Part shown: one piece after another, positions 21,986 to 32,309 of the stretch
How the letters are laid out: each line of letters starts with the position of its first letter
How positions within the stretch are numbered: the first letter of the stretch is position 1
NCBI GenBank assembly: GCA_917880885.1
Contig: OU862928.1
Span: forward strand, 11,985,721-12,049,720
Length of the DNA: 64,000 nt
DNA from: Limnephilus marmoratus
Lineage: Eukaryota > Arthropoda > Insecta > Trichoptera > Limnephilidae
Direction of reading: 5' to 3'
Notes under the pieces: generated by a model
Told to the model about the DNA's origin: nothing
Seen by the model: only the letters and a program-made list of their open reading frames with translations
Database searches by the model: none
Program-made: the position numbers and the translations under genes

Positions 21986-22706
21986 TAAAGACCGGATTAT
22001 ATGCAACCTTTTTCAGCGGTAGTTGCATATTTTAGCAAAAAAATTGAGATCTTGCATATTTACGCTCAATCTCGTTCATCATTCAGATAGATGCATCACA
22101 TAGTGACACTATAAACGTCAGATAGCTAAGTGCGCGGCAAGCTGTGATGTTTTACCATGAACATTTTGAGGCCATTAAGGGTATTATCGATGACCACTGA
22201 ACAATAACCCAGGGTTTGAACCCTTGTGCCAAATTGATAGCTTCATCAACGGGGCAGGTGAAATTTTTAATTTTTGTTTGATTAGGCAATTCACCCTAAA
22301 AAGAGTGCTTTTTTTGCCCGGCACAACAAGTTCAAAAATCGCACCCAAATTTTAATTCCGTCTGGTCACCTCAGTAGACGTAGAACGCTCCTTTTCCGCT
22401 TACAAAAATATATTAAGCGATCGTAGACACAATTAGTATACAGAACATTTAGAACAGTACTTAGTCATTTATGTTTTTTAGGTAAATTGTAAATTTCATT
22501 GTTAATACATTTTGTAATTGATATTTTCGAAAATACGATGGTTATCCTTGAGAACTACATATATAGCTTACTAAAATAAAAAAATATTTAAAAATATGTT
22601 GCATATTTTGGCTGTTTTATGGATTTTCGTGCATATTTCAGCTATTTTTATTACATATTTTCATGCATATTTTGGGCTGTTTTTGTTGCATATAATACGG
22701 TCTTTA
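21986..22706. mobile_element. hAT element with 8-bp duplication GTTATAAC
   Basis: Inverted ends TAAAGACCGGATTATATGC and GCATATAATACGGTCTTTA are flanked by GTTATAAC on both sides (21978-21985 and 22707-22714). The interior repeats the motif TTGCATATTT and its complement near both ends. A transposase C-terminal remnant is at 22360-22480. Internally deleted, non-autonomous. Confidence 0.85.
22360..22480 (+). pseudogene. hAT transposase dimerisation-domain remnant
   Basis: The frame reads VTSVDVERSFSAYKNILSDR followed by RH, which is the conserved C-terminal dimerisation block of hAT transposases. It then reaches a stop. The rest of the gene has been deleted from this 721-bp element, so it cannot encode an active enzyme. 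Confidence 0.8.
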
Positions 22707-23036
22707 GTTATAACTTACCCACTCACTAATTTTTAGCATCAATAACCTGATTGGTAGTCGGTTTGGTTAAAAATTAACAGCAAGATCTTGCGCAGAAAAT
22801 TCCCACAATGAACTGTGCTGCAAACCTTTGCCTTACTTTACTTTTCTGCTCAGGGTCTGGTTATTTCAATGCGCCCTCTTCGGTGGCCAACTTAAAGAAT
22901 ATGTAATGTCGTAGTTTACTCAATGCATTCTCGAATCCTCCTGGTGCCAAAAATATGGTCACATGCTTTGTCTCCAGTGTGTCGAAATGATATGCAGATT
23001 TTATGTTAGGGCAAGCCTATCAATTCGGATGTCTAC

Positions 23037-23512
23037 GGGTATAGATCACACTTCTTGCGATTTTCAGAGTGTTATGGCCTCATAATCGCATTGTGGTTTT
23101 CTTGTATGACTTTCAGCTGCGTTGTGTTGTTCTTGTAGGAATTTTAAGAACTTTAATAGTATTAAGTCAAGACCGGAAGAAGTTAACCTTTTTGAATCCT
23201 ATTAGCATTTGGCTACTTTGGCCGCTGAACGAATAACATGTGCAGGATTAATCTGTGTGTCCAGCAGAAAGCGTGCATGGGCATAAATCACACTTCTAGG
23301 GATTTTCAGTTCGGTGTTATGTGCCTCCTCAGCATTGTGATCTTGTATGTCTTTCAGCTGCGTTATGTTCTTGTAGGAGTTTTAAGAACTTTAGTAGTAT
23401 AAGTCAACACTGGAAGAAGTTAACCTTTTTGGTTACTTTTAGCACTAGGCTACTTTGCCGCCGAATGTATTGTGCAGGGTAATCTGTGTCCAGCGGAAAG
23501 TGCGCATATCTA
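23037..23512. repeat. 241-bp direct duplication downstream of the gene
   Basis: Two diverged units offset by about 241 bp share ATCACACTTCT, CTTGTATG, CTTTCAGCTGCGTT, TTCTTGTAGGA, TTTTAAGAACTTTA, GGAAGAAGTTAACC and CTGTGT...CCAGC blocks. They lie just beyond the stop codon of the minus-strand gene and could be part of its 3' untranslated region. A possible ATTAAA polyadenylation signal on the minus strand is inside unit 1 (about 23152). Confidence 0.7.
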
Positions 23513-23627
23513 ACACGCATCATTATACCCGTTAATCCGCACAGACCGGAAAAAATTAGATCTGTCATCCTTCGAGATTATCCTCGCATATTACTTCAAT
23601 TCGACGAATTTACGAAAGACAAATACA

Positions 23628-25585
23628 TCATGTGAATTTTCTGAAGAGCGAACCCGGAACACTTCCTGAGAACTTTGATAGCTTTGTCATTACGTAAGGC
23701 CTAATTTTAGAGTCGGCGGCTTTCTTATCCTGCCGTGATATCTTCACCAGCGCAACCTTATCTAGTTTCTGATTGAATTTCTTCGAATAAATTCTTTGCT
23801 TGACCTCGATGAGCTTTTTATCGAGGTTCTCGTTCCAGTCGTTAGTGCCGATCGTTCCAACATTATTGTAAGTCAAAGGAGGAGTATTCCCAAATTGCAA
23901 GTTACTACTAGGTACTTCGCTGGTGAGATCGAATACCTCTTCCATTACTTGAGTCCCTGTCGAGCTCAAGTACTTGACGGCTCCGTGCACAGACTTGCCT
24001 AAAGACGTGACGCCGGATATATGCGGGATCATCATGGGCCCAATCTCCGAGGTCACCGAGGAAGTTGTTTGACCGAAATATGTATTGTTTTGCGGAAACA
24101 TAACGGGGCTACCTTGAAGAGTTTGAGGTTGGAGAGTGAAGTACATTTGCTGCGGGCCCTGAGAGCCCGGCGCGCCGTTGACGATGTAAGCAATCTGCAT
24201 CGGGTTAGCGCCGTTCAAGATGGTCTGACCGGTGCTGTTCAAAAGATTGGAGGAAAAGGAACTCGGAATTAATAATTGGGATGAATTTTGTACCACCGGG
24301 ATCTCTGTATTATTCAATAGTGGCAAACTAGTCGTCAGATTGTCGAGAGCTTTGGCAGGTTCGCAGACAACTTTGGGCGGAGCCAGAGATTGAGTGGACA
24401 CAATCCTTGGAAAAAAATTACTGTTAGGAATTAAATCATTACTGTTAGTAATTAAATCATTACTGTTAGTAATTAAATCATTTCTGGTAGTAATTAAATC
24501 GTTACTGGTAGTAATTAAATCGTTACTGGTAGTAATTAAATCGTTACTGGTAGTAATTAAATCTTTACTGGTAGTTTTTTGTGTGGCTTTTTGTTTGGAG
24601 ATCCTCTGCTCGTGAGTCAGGTCGATCGACTGCAAGACTTTAAATACCTCGACGTTATTTGTGGACGGAGGTTGTGGAGTGCTCGATTTAGTTTTGGCTT
24701 TGAAAGAAGTGGACGTTGAAATAGCGGGAATGTTTTGAACAGATTTGCAAGTGATCAGGGCGTGGGGTATTCTGTCTTCGATATCTAAACTGTCGTTCTG
24801 GATTTGACTTATTTCTTTAGGAGGATTGACGCAATGTGTCGTTGTGTTGGCAGTGGAAGTTGTAAATGGTTGTAGTTTGTGTAGATATTGGTTGTTGCTG
24901 CGCATCGTAGTCGGTGGCGGGGGAAGTTCAGAGGAGTTTGAAGGTGAAATAACCAGATAATGAGTGGGAGTCACACTCGGAGGGGGCACACCATTCTGAG
25001 CGCAAGTGAGCTGTTCCTGCTTGATCGTCGAAATGGTTTCTGGCACGGTTTCTGAATTCAACGGCAAGATTGGCACTTCGGGGTATTCTTTAAATTGGGA
25101 ATTATCTTGGGGAGGATTATGAGGTAGGATGAAGTCGAGAGGGCCCTTGTTTAGTTGGACTGGCACAATGGGAGGCTTTTTGGTTACTTTACGCACTGGC
25201 TTTTTGAGTAGAGGCGGTGGTGGAGGCGCAACTTTGTTACTTATTTCCCTCTTATATTCTTCGTAGATGGTCGTTACTGCGTATTTTAATTCGGAGTTTT
25301 TATTTTTTAATGCAGTCAACTCCGCCTTACAAGCGAAAAGAGAAACCTCCAGGCGATCAATTTGTTTTTCCCGCTCGATCTTTTCAGCTTTCCACGTAAC
25401 TTCTTCTTCTATCTTCATCTTGCAGAAGGAGATAATCTCGTCGCGCGACATGCTGTCCAGGGTGTTGGTTATCTTCTCCATGACCCCCTGGAAGTGGGAA
25501 GTGTCCAGTGTCTTCGCCTGGAACTCACTGCTGATTTCATTTAGTCTGTCCCTCATCTGATTCATGGTGGGCGGCTGTAATAAAT
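23628..25585 (-). CDS. Terminal exon of unrecognised coiled-coil nuclear protein gene
   Basis: The exon starts after an acceptor TTATTATTACAG (exon base 25585) and runs open for about 652 codons to a stop at 23628-23630. Its first two bases complete an Asp codon begun in the exon at 27532-27724, so phase agrees. The N-terminal 110 residues (MNQMRDRLNEISSEFQ onwards) are charged and helical, with heptad-like spacing typical of a coiled coil. Then come a PPPPP run, basic KKPVRKVTKKPP, a heptapeptide repeat (SNDLITT), and a long Ser/Thr/Pro/Asn/Gln-rich region, ending in a basic C-terminus (PGSLFRKFT). This architecture suggests a transcriptional or chromatin cofactor. An ATF7IP/windei-type protein was considered, but no diagnostic domain was recognised, so no family is assigned. 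Confidence 0.85.
24421..24575 (-). repeat. Coding 21-bp minisatellite (NDLITTS)
   Basis: About seven 21-bp units in frame within the terminal exon encode NDLI(T/P)(T/N)(S/R). The three right-hand (N-terminal) units carry CGTTACTGG on the plus strand and the left-hand ones CATTACTGTTAG, showing recent expansion of sub-blocks. Array length may vary between individuals. Confidence 0.85.
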
Positions 25586-25789
25586 CTGTAATAATAACAA
25601 ATAAACACTTCATTTGTGTAATGTATCATAGTTAGCTTACGATTAGTTCTCTTTGGTTGTCTACGGACTATTCGGGTCATAAGGTGTCGTTTACGAGATG
25701 TGCCAAAGGGAACCGAAGGCAGTCATTATAATGCCAGAGCTCGCCAACAAAACCTAGCTTCCAGTTAGTAAGGACCTAAACTATATTTG

Positions 25790-26330
25790 TAAATTTTTTG
25801 AGTATAATTATTAAATTATACTCAAAAAATGCACTACTCAAATTTAAAGAAAAATATGAATACCTTGCTGACCAACACACCTACACTACAAGGTCAAAAT
25901 CCTCAAAACTACTGAACATCCCGCAATTAAACACATCTTTTGGCCAGAAAAACCATAATTTCCATGCTACAAAATTATATAATGCCCTTCCAATTAAAAT
26001 TAAGAACACCATGGAGATACAAATGTTTAAAAAAAAACATAAAATTATGGTTAAGTAAACAGGAAGATGAGGAAATCATTAAAATTATGAAGTAACCCCA
26101 ATATAACCTGCAGACAACAAACATTAATACTTTTATTTTATTTATTGTTATTTTATGAAAATCAAGAAACTAGAAGATGAAGAAATAAAAATCTACACCC
26201 ATTCAGCAACATACAGTCCGCCTCGGAACAGGGATACCTAGTGAGGACTGTAAACAAACCACTATATTGGTATTTTTACTTATTTTGTAATTTTACGTTA
26301 TCCTTATATTGTCATTAAAATAAAATAAAA
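25790..26330 (+). pseudogene. 3' end of a non-LTR retrotransposon in intron
   Basis: The plus-strand frame at about 25820-26058 reads YTTRSKSSKLLNIPQLNTSF, then HATKLYNALPIKIKNT. This is the usual C-terminal tail of Jockey/CR1-type reverse transcriptases, where the domain ends in an FYSA-LWN-LP-IK block. The catalytic part is absent. The sequence to about 26330 looks like its 3' untranslated region. It lies in the last intron of the minus-strand gene, antisense to it. Confidence 0.65.
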
Positions 26331-26348
26331 AAATTTAAAAAATTAAAA

Positions 26349-26441
26349 ATTACGATACATCAATAAACAGTCACTATAAATTACGCTACATCAATAAACA
26401 GTCACTGTAAATTACGATACATCAATAAACAGTCACTGCAA
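26349..26441. repeat. 31-bp tandem repeat, three copies
   Basis: Three near-identical 31-bp units (ATTACGATACATCAATAAAC, then AGTCACTGTAA) directly follow the LINE remnant in the intron. Confidence 0.9.
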
Positions 26442-26884
26442 ACTCAAGAACCTGAGTTTTTTAATTAGTTTATATAGACATACAGGAGTACACTGGTTCT
26501 ATTCTTCTAGTTCATTTAGGGTTTAGTCATTTACAGGTCTAGTTATTTAAAAAAAAATTAACAATTCATCAAATATTTGAAGTTTTTTTTAACGTTCTGT
26601 GTAAGTTCTATTCAAGTTCTGTTATTATATCATTATAGGCCGGTTGCTTCATAAAAAAATTTAAATAATCACAGAAGTTGAATAAAACTTTTACAGAATG
26701 TGAAAATTTATTTCAAATATTTGATGAATTGCTCAAATTTTTTGAAACATCTCATCTTTAGAGATATTACAGTTTGCAACAGTGTCAAATGTGACGGGGG
26801 TTCAAAAAACTAGGTCTTAGCATTTTCACTACAAAAAAACTCAAAGAAATCAACAAATTTAAAGTATGGCAGTCATAAAAGGAT

Positions 26885-27505
26885 TGAATTGATATGTCAC
26901 TCACACGTCACTCAACAAATTGATTTGTCATTCTACAAATTTATGTGTCACTTGACAAATTGATATGTCATTCGACAAATTTATGTCTCTTTACAAATCG
27001 ATATGTCATTTGACAAATTTAAGTCTCTTTACAAATCGATATGTCATTCGACAAATTTATGTCTCTTCACAAATCGATATGTTATTCGAAAAATTTATAT
27101 GTCACTTGGCAAATTGATAACACTCGACAATTTGAAATTTCACTCTACAAATTGACATGTCACTCGACAAATTGATACGAGACTCAACAAATTGACATAT
27201 CATTCGACAAATTGATATGACACATAACAAATTGACATGTCACTCGACAAATCGATGTCACCCAACAAATTGATTGTCATTCTGCAAAATGATATGTCAC
27301 TCGACAAATCGATATGTCACCCAACAAATTGATTGTCATTCTGCAAAATGTCATGTCACTCGACAAATCGATATGTCACCCAACAAATTGATTGTCATTC
27401 TGCAAAATGTCATGACACTCGACAAATCGATATGTCACCCAACAAATTGATTATCATTCTGCAAAATGTCATGTCACTCGACAAATTGATATGGAGCTCT
27501 ACAAA
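26885..27505. repeat. Intronic minisatellite, GACAAATTGATATGTCACTC
   Basis: More than 30 degenerate units of about 18-20 bp (GACAAATTGATATGTCACTC and variants) fill the intron up to 27 bp before the donor of the exon at 27532-27724. A higher-order block of about 60 bp (CACCCAACAAATTGATTGTC, then ATTCTGCAAAATGTCATG) is repeated about four times in 27240-27480. Confidence 0.9.
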
Positions 27506-27531
27506 TTGAAAAAAGTGTTAAATACACCAAC

Positions 27532-27724
27532 CTCGGCTGTTTTTAAGTCTAATTCCTGTATCTCTGCCTGCTCGAGAGTAAGTAATGGGTAAAACTTTTT
27601 GAGAATATGTATGGTCGATTCTCTCCACATTTCCCGTTTGACTATTGTACACCATAATGCTGGGCTCTTCCTCGGGTAAGTTCACCTCTTCCACCGGGAG
27701 AATGGTGTTGAACACGTCCTGGTC
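27532..27724 (-). CDS. Internal exon of the same gene (phase 0 to 1)
   Basis: Acceptor CTTGTCGTGTTTCCAG and donor GAG|GTTGGT bound a 193-nt exon. The frame reads DQDVFNTILPVEEVNLPEEE, then PSIMVYNSQTGNVERIDHTY, ending NSR plus one base. It starts in phase 0, matching the end of the exon at 32120-32309, and leaves one base that pairs with the two leading bases of the terminal exon. Acidic, no recognised domain. The donor lies next to the minisatellite. Confidence 0.85.
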
Positions 27725-27814
27725 CTGGAAACACGACAAGCCAATTAACAAAAGGAATTAACCCCTCTGAATTTTCGCAAATATTCGCTTATGGTGTCTA
27801 CCGAAATGACATTT

Positions 27815-28400
27815 TACGAAAACTTTGTGTTATTACCGCTTCACAATTAAAGTTCTATAAATGGAACATTTCTGAACGCAGCCGAATAGTAAAAACTGTT
27901 TTAGAAAGGTTACAAAATAATCTTTCGAATTATTATATTACAAATAAATATTAACATTTGTAAATATTAAAATTTAGAATGAAAACATTAAAAAAATGTA
28001 AAAATGACTCACATGTTTTTATGTGAAAACAGTACTAAAATCACAGATTATGTTAACAACAATACTTATTCTATTGTATAAATGTATAATAAACACTTTT
28101 GTCACCTCACTTTTTTATTGTTTCCTATAAAAATATTTAATAAAAATTAATAATGTCAAGCGCGATCGAGCCGCCCATAGGAAATTAAGCGGGTAAAATT
28201 ATGTCAGATTGCGCGAATGACAGAATATTCTTGTTATGTATTTCTATGGACGTCTTGAATAGGGCTGTACAGCTTGTTACACTATCGACCTTTTACTTTT
28301 TGTTTTAAGGATGTCACTAAAAGAATAACGGAGTTAGAACGGTTTCTATGGAGACACACGCGTTGACGTATAAACATGCTTATTGTACTTGACTGCTGTA
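27815..28400 (+). repeat. Dispersed repeat X, copy 2
   Basis: Uninterrupted relative of 10190-11240, lying in the intron between the exons at 27.6 and 32.2 kb. Shared blocks include ACTTTGTGTTATT, TTTTGTCACCTCACTTTTTT, CTTTTTGTTTTA and GTCACTA. Confidence 0.6.
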
Positions 28401-28476
28401 GTATTTCTAACGCATATATCTGCTTACTTTGCTGACCGGTTAAAGCAATTTTTTGTATTTCTCGGGCATTAACTAA

Positions 28477-29292
28477 GGGCCAGTTTTATAAACGAAGTAT
28501 CAAATTTCTGTTACGTAACGAACCGTTTTTCGTTAACGGACCGCTATCCTTTCGTTATTTTATTTTGCGTACTATAAACAAATTAGCATTACTAGCGGTC
28601 ATCGGTTACGTTTGTTCCTAAAGTTTTTTTACTGGCAATCTTTTTTGCAAATTATTGTCTCTGATATTGTTTTATCTATGGGTATTACTTTAACTGTCAA
28701 AGTTGATTGTTATTTTAAATGCTAGGAGTGTTTGCTGACGCGATTATTAAAACGATTATCAACGCAATTCTAAAATATACTTCAAAACTATGTAATTTTA
28801 TGTATATTAATCATATAAATCTTAATAATCATATAAAATATTAGTGGTTTGGTCACGGTTAGTATTATTATCATACGCGTTGCATCTTCACATAACCTAA
28901 TTCATTTTTACACTACCACTGATGAAGTTTTAATGTAATTGTTATAATTTTTCAAGCATTGCCAAATGCCCATCCTCACATTCACTGCTCGATGAATAAT
29001 CCATGTCACAAATGCAAATAATATAATAATGTCTAAAATAAGCGATCTTCGGGCAACAACCAACTACTACTGACAGCTGTCAAAAAACATTTGAGCGCCA
29101 ACTATCAACAAAACGGATAGTTACCCGTTTAACTGGTCAAAATCAGTCAGTTAAGCATTAACCGAAACTTAACTTAGCGATAACCTAACGAACGTTTATA
29201 AAACGGCAAAATAGGGCGGTAGACCAAATATTTGTGGCGGTAAACCAAAAATTGTATCAAGCGTAACGAACGGACGTTTATAAAACTGGCCC
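28477..29292. mobile_element. TAA-flanked TIR element (PIF/Harbinger-like)
   Basis: Inverted ends GGGCCAGTTTTATAAACG and CGTTTATAAAACTGGCCC are flanked by TAA on both sides (28474-28476 and 29293-29295). Three-base TWA duplication and GGGCC ends suit PIF/Harbinger. Subterminal GTTAAC/CGTTAACG and CGTTACG motifs recur at both ends. 816 bp, non-coding. Confidence 0.8.
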
Positions 29293-29359
29293 TAAGAGTA
29301 TTTATTATTTCACATGTGTTGCTCTTCATACAGAGAAAAAAATGACCTTATTTTTAAAC

Positions 29360-29908
29360 GCCCGGGGTCTCAAAAGTTGCGTATGATCTGTAGCTATTCG
29401 AAAACGTAAAAATAAATGAAATTGTTGTTCACTATTAGCCCGCTAAAATGGCCGGAAGTTTTGAAAAAAATAGATTTCGTGATTTGGAAAAAAAATAAAA
29501 CAAAGGGTTAATATTTTATATTTTGTACCAAAGTTAATTTTTATTCCATAACTGCAGTACAAAGAATGCAAAAAAAAAATTTTTTGAAACATGTGATGTG
29601 TTTGTTAAAAATATAAAAGGGAAAATAATACTTTTTCTGGATAAAATCAGTATTTTTGTTGACAAAAAATCCTAAAACATGATTTTTTTTTAAATTTTTG
29701 TCAGCTATACGCATTTTTTAATAACAAACAAACGTTAAAAGGTTAAATTATTGAAAAAAAAAATAATTTAAATAATTTAAAAAAAATGTTTTAGGTTTGT
29801 TTTCTGATTTTCAATGCATTTTAGCAGACTAATAAACGTTTTAAAAAAAATAAATTTAAATGCAGTTCTCACTTTTTTTGTAAAACACAACTTTTGAAAC
29901 CCGGGGCA
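29360..29908. mobile_element. Candidate TIR element, CCCGGG-CAAAAGTTG ends
   Basis: GCCCGGGGTCTCAAAAGTTG on the left and the complement of CAACTTTTGAAACCCGGGGC on the right are imperfect inverted repeats around 550 bp of very AT-rich DNA. No clear target duplication. Confidence 0.45.
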
Positions 29909-30239
29909 TTTCTGAATTGAAATAATTGTTACACCCTAATGTACATATGATACTTAATTTTTATTTATCTGCTACAACAAAAAAGTGAGATGAAAATGTT
30001 AAAAATACATTTGTTTAAAAAATATTTTTGCATTTTTATTTTTTCATTATCAGTAATATTAGTTACCACCCCAGCCAGGAGCACTCCTGTCCCGGTGAGA
30101 CCAGTACACCAGGGGGCTCATTATCAGTAATTTTGGTTAGAAAAAAATGTAAGGTGGGCCATTTTTAAAACTTTTTTATGTTTAGTAGGTGTGGTGGCCA
30201 GATTAAAATATAAAGACATAGCATTAGTTCATATTTATG

Positions 30240-30545
30240 CCACCGCCAACTTATATGTGTAGCAATGTAATGAGCAAGATTAAGAAAGGAATGCTCAGAT
30301 GGTTTGGGCATGTAGAGCGAATGAATGAAGAAAGGAGTGTAAGGAGAATTCATGATGCAAATGTGAGCGGTAGAAGACAGGGACGCTCGAGGACATGGCA
30401 CGATTAAGTGAACCATATACTTGAGTTGGGCAATGTCAAGAGTTGAAATAATAGAAGTGTATCTATGAGATGATGTATGAATGTGAATAAGGTGAGGAGC
30501 TCTGCCTATCCCTGCGGCGAGATGGCGTGATGTTATGTCTCCTAA
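30240..30545 (+). pseudogene. C-terminal fragment of an RTE/R1-like LINE
   Basis: The plus-strand frame reads KIKKGMLRWFGHVERMNEER, then VRRIHDANVSGRRQGRSRTW. This is the conserved tail found downstream of the reverse transcriptase in several LINE clades. Stops follow, and no catalytic region precedes it. The remaining 100 bp (CTGCGGCGAGATGGCGTGA) resembles the end of such elements. Confidence 0.7.
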
Positions 30546-30769
30546 TTTCCAATAGCAGACAACTTAATCTATCATCTGTCGCAACCCCGCCGGCGGCCCT
30601 AAAAAAAATCTTTTTTTTTTTTAAATGCGATTTTAACACTTATGTATAAAGAAAATGTATGAAGGGCAAGGTCAGAATCGTTCGCGCCAATATCAATCTA
30701 GGACCTAGGTACTATTTGATTATTTTAGCTACTCTGAAACATTTTTAAATCATTTATTATGAAAATTTT

Positions 30770-31625
30770 CCCCTCAGGACCTATATTATCTTTGGGCATT
30801 CCGGGTGGAGGGTCTTTTTTAGGGAAAGGAAGGAGAGGAAGTTCTGGGAAGGAAACGAGTATAAGGGGTGGGTAGGAACGTGAGTGTTAGTGTGTCCAGG
30901 AGTGACGGACGTATGAATCAATCCCTTCGACTGCGGTGCAAGGCGATGGGTCGAGGGAGTCTGGCTGGAGAGGTTAGATCTCCCTCAAGCAGTCTCTCCC
31001 GATCCGGTCCACCATGCAGTAGCTGGGCAAGTTCATTCGCCGCCAAGACCTGGACAAAACGCCGCCCTGGGAACCATTTATTGGATAACCAACACAATAG
31101 GTCACCCCAAGTGGTTCGCCACAATTGGTGACTAAGCAGGGGTGCCCGGGTTCATGGGGCGGGGTTAGCCCGGGTCTTGGCGGCGGATGCGTCTGCCCAC
31201 CAGCAAGCCGGATTGGGAGAGAATAGTTGAAGGAGTACCTTTGACCTTTCCAGTCGTACTCTCTCGGAACATCGACTTGCACCGCAGTGGGAGAGATGGA
31301 TTCATACGTCCGTCACTCCCGGACACACTGACCCACAGATTCCTATCCACCTCTCATACTATTTTCCTTCCCAGAACTTCCTCTTATTCATTTTATAAAA
31401 AGAGCCTTCACACAGCATCTCCAAAGATGACGTAGGCCCTGAGGGGAATGATTTTTCTCAGGGCCTCCTGTATGGAGCTATATGCAAAAAAACCTCACCC
31501 CGTGAACCCGCGCACCCTTGCTCAGTCATCAAACGTAGCGAACCACTTGGGGTGACCTATGGCAGGGGTGTTGGTTATCTAATAAATGGTTCTCGAAGCG
31601 GCGGTATCCATGCCCGCCTCCCAAA
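30770..31625 (-). mobile_element. LINE-derived short element, copy 6, split
   Basis: The minus-strand copy runs from the 3' part at about 30770 (CCCTCAGGACC, GGTGGAGGG) to GACCTGGACAAA at 31057. It resumes at about 31488 with CCTCACCCCGTGAACCCG and ends at the GCCCGCCTCCC 5' terminus (31625). The gap is filled by a plus-strand member of the same family. Confidence 0.75.
31058..31487 (+). mobile_element. LINE-derived short element, copy 7, nested
   Basis: A near-complete plus-strand copy from GCCGCCCTGGGAACCATTTA to the 3' stem-loop (GGCCCTGAGG, CTCAGGGCC) and an A-rich tail. It was inserted into the opposite-strand copy 6 at a GACAAA/CCTCACC site. Shows that the family inserts into itself. 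Confidence 0.8.
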
Positions 31626-31990
31626 TTGTTTTATATTTTTTTATTTTTTTTTTTTATTATTATTGTACAACAGAATAATTCCAATTACAGTACAATTTAG
31701 TTACCCTATCAGCATTTAGGCAAGTGACTCTTCAATAATATTTTTAAGGCATATAAAGAACAGTCACTTACATCCAAATGGTTTGCAATTTCATTTAACA
31801 GCACCACTCCCCTCGTCATGCTATGCTTTGCCAAGACGTCTGTTCTGCCGTTCGGTACTTTAAATAAGTCATGATGTCGACTTCGGCTGTAGTGGTCTGG
31901 TACATATAAATCATAGCATCCCAAGAGAAATGGGCTATCGATGAAATTGTTCCAAATTTTAAAAGACAAAATAGCAAGACTTGCTTATAT
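31626..31990 (-). pseudogene. Truncated LINE of the 50.9-kb family
   Basis: The minus-strand frame (31709-31969) reads FIDSPFLLGCYDLYVPDHYS, then DLFKVPNGRTDVLAKHSMTR, matching the last 85 residues of the LINE at 50.9-53.6 kb closely. A poly-A tail, seen as a T-run at 31626-31665, marks its 3' end. A strongly 5'-truncated insertion. Confidence 0.85.
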
Positions 31991-32119
31991 GATACCTACT
32001 CAACTGCCATCTGTTGGGATTTAGCAGAACTTACAAACTAAGCTACCGACATCTATTGACAGAAGCTGAAACTACATGAATAATCAATACACTGCAGTTA
32101 GTTAGTTGAAGGTGCTTAC

Positions 32120-32309
32120 AGCAGGAAAAGATGTGTCTGAAGGTGACAATGATCCGGTAGTATCGGCATTGTTCCCCCAGTGTCTCTGCACCTGGATGGT
32201 TTCCCTCTCCCCCTCAGATGAGGTATCCGTGTCATCGTCCGTATCCACAAAGGCATTCCGGCGCTTCTTCTTGGAACTAGCGGGGCCGGGCCTCGATTTA
32301 TGGATGTCC
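32120..32309 (-). CDS. Internal exon with basic nuclear-localisation-like stretch
   Basis: Acceptor CTTTTTCTCAG and donor CCTGCT|GTAAGC bound 190 nt. The first base completes an Arg codon begun in the exon at 48396-48692. The frame reads DIHKSRPGPASSKKKRRNAF, then VDTDDDTDTSSEGERETI, and ends in phase 0. KKKRR suggests nuclear import, and the Asp/Ser/Glu run a casein-kinase-type phosphorylation zone; both are inference. The 4.4-kb intron to the next exon contains several transposons. Confidence 0.85.

Larger units (their letters stand above)
21645..22800 (+). mobile_element. Old copy of the 635-bp element, split by a hAT
   Basis: From ACATGGACATTCAAATAGAT at 21645 the sequence follows the 635-bp element through CTCGCATTGTAATAATCAC, ATGGCGCGCAAATTGCTAG and TAGTTAGACACTTTCACAAA. 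It then resumes as TTACCCACTCACTAA after the hAT insertion at 21986-22706. The right terminus is not identifiable and the end given is approximate. Confidence 0.55.

Noticed and set aside
23628..25585. Assignment of the large exon to ATF7IP/windei
   Set aside because: The general architecture fits a chromatin cofactor, but no fibronectin-type domain or diagnostic motif is visible, so the name would be a guess.
26562..26735. Small TIR element (AATTCATCAAATATTTGAAG and its complement)
   Set aside because: The inverted repeats are short and AT-rich with no target duplication; chance or simple secondary structure cannot be excluded.
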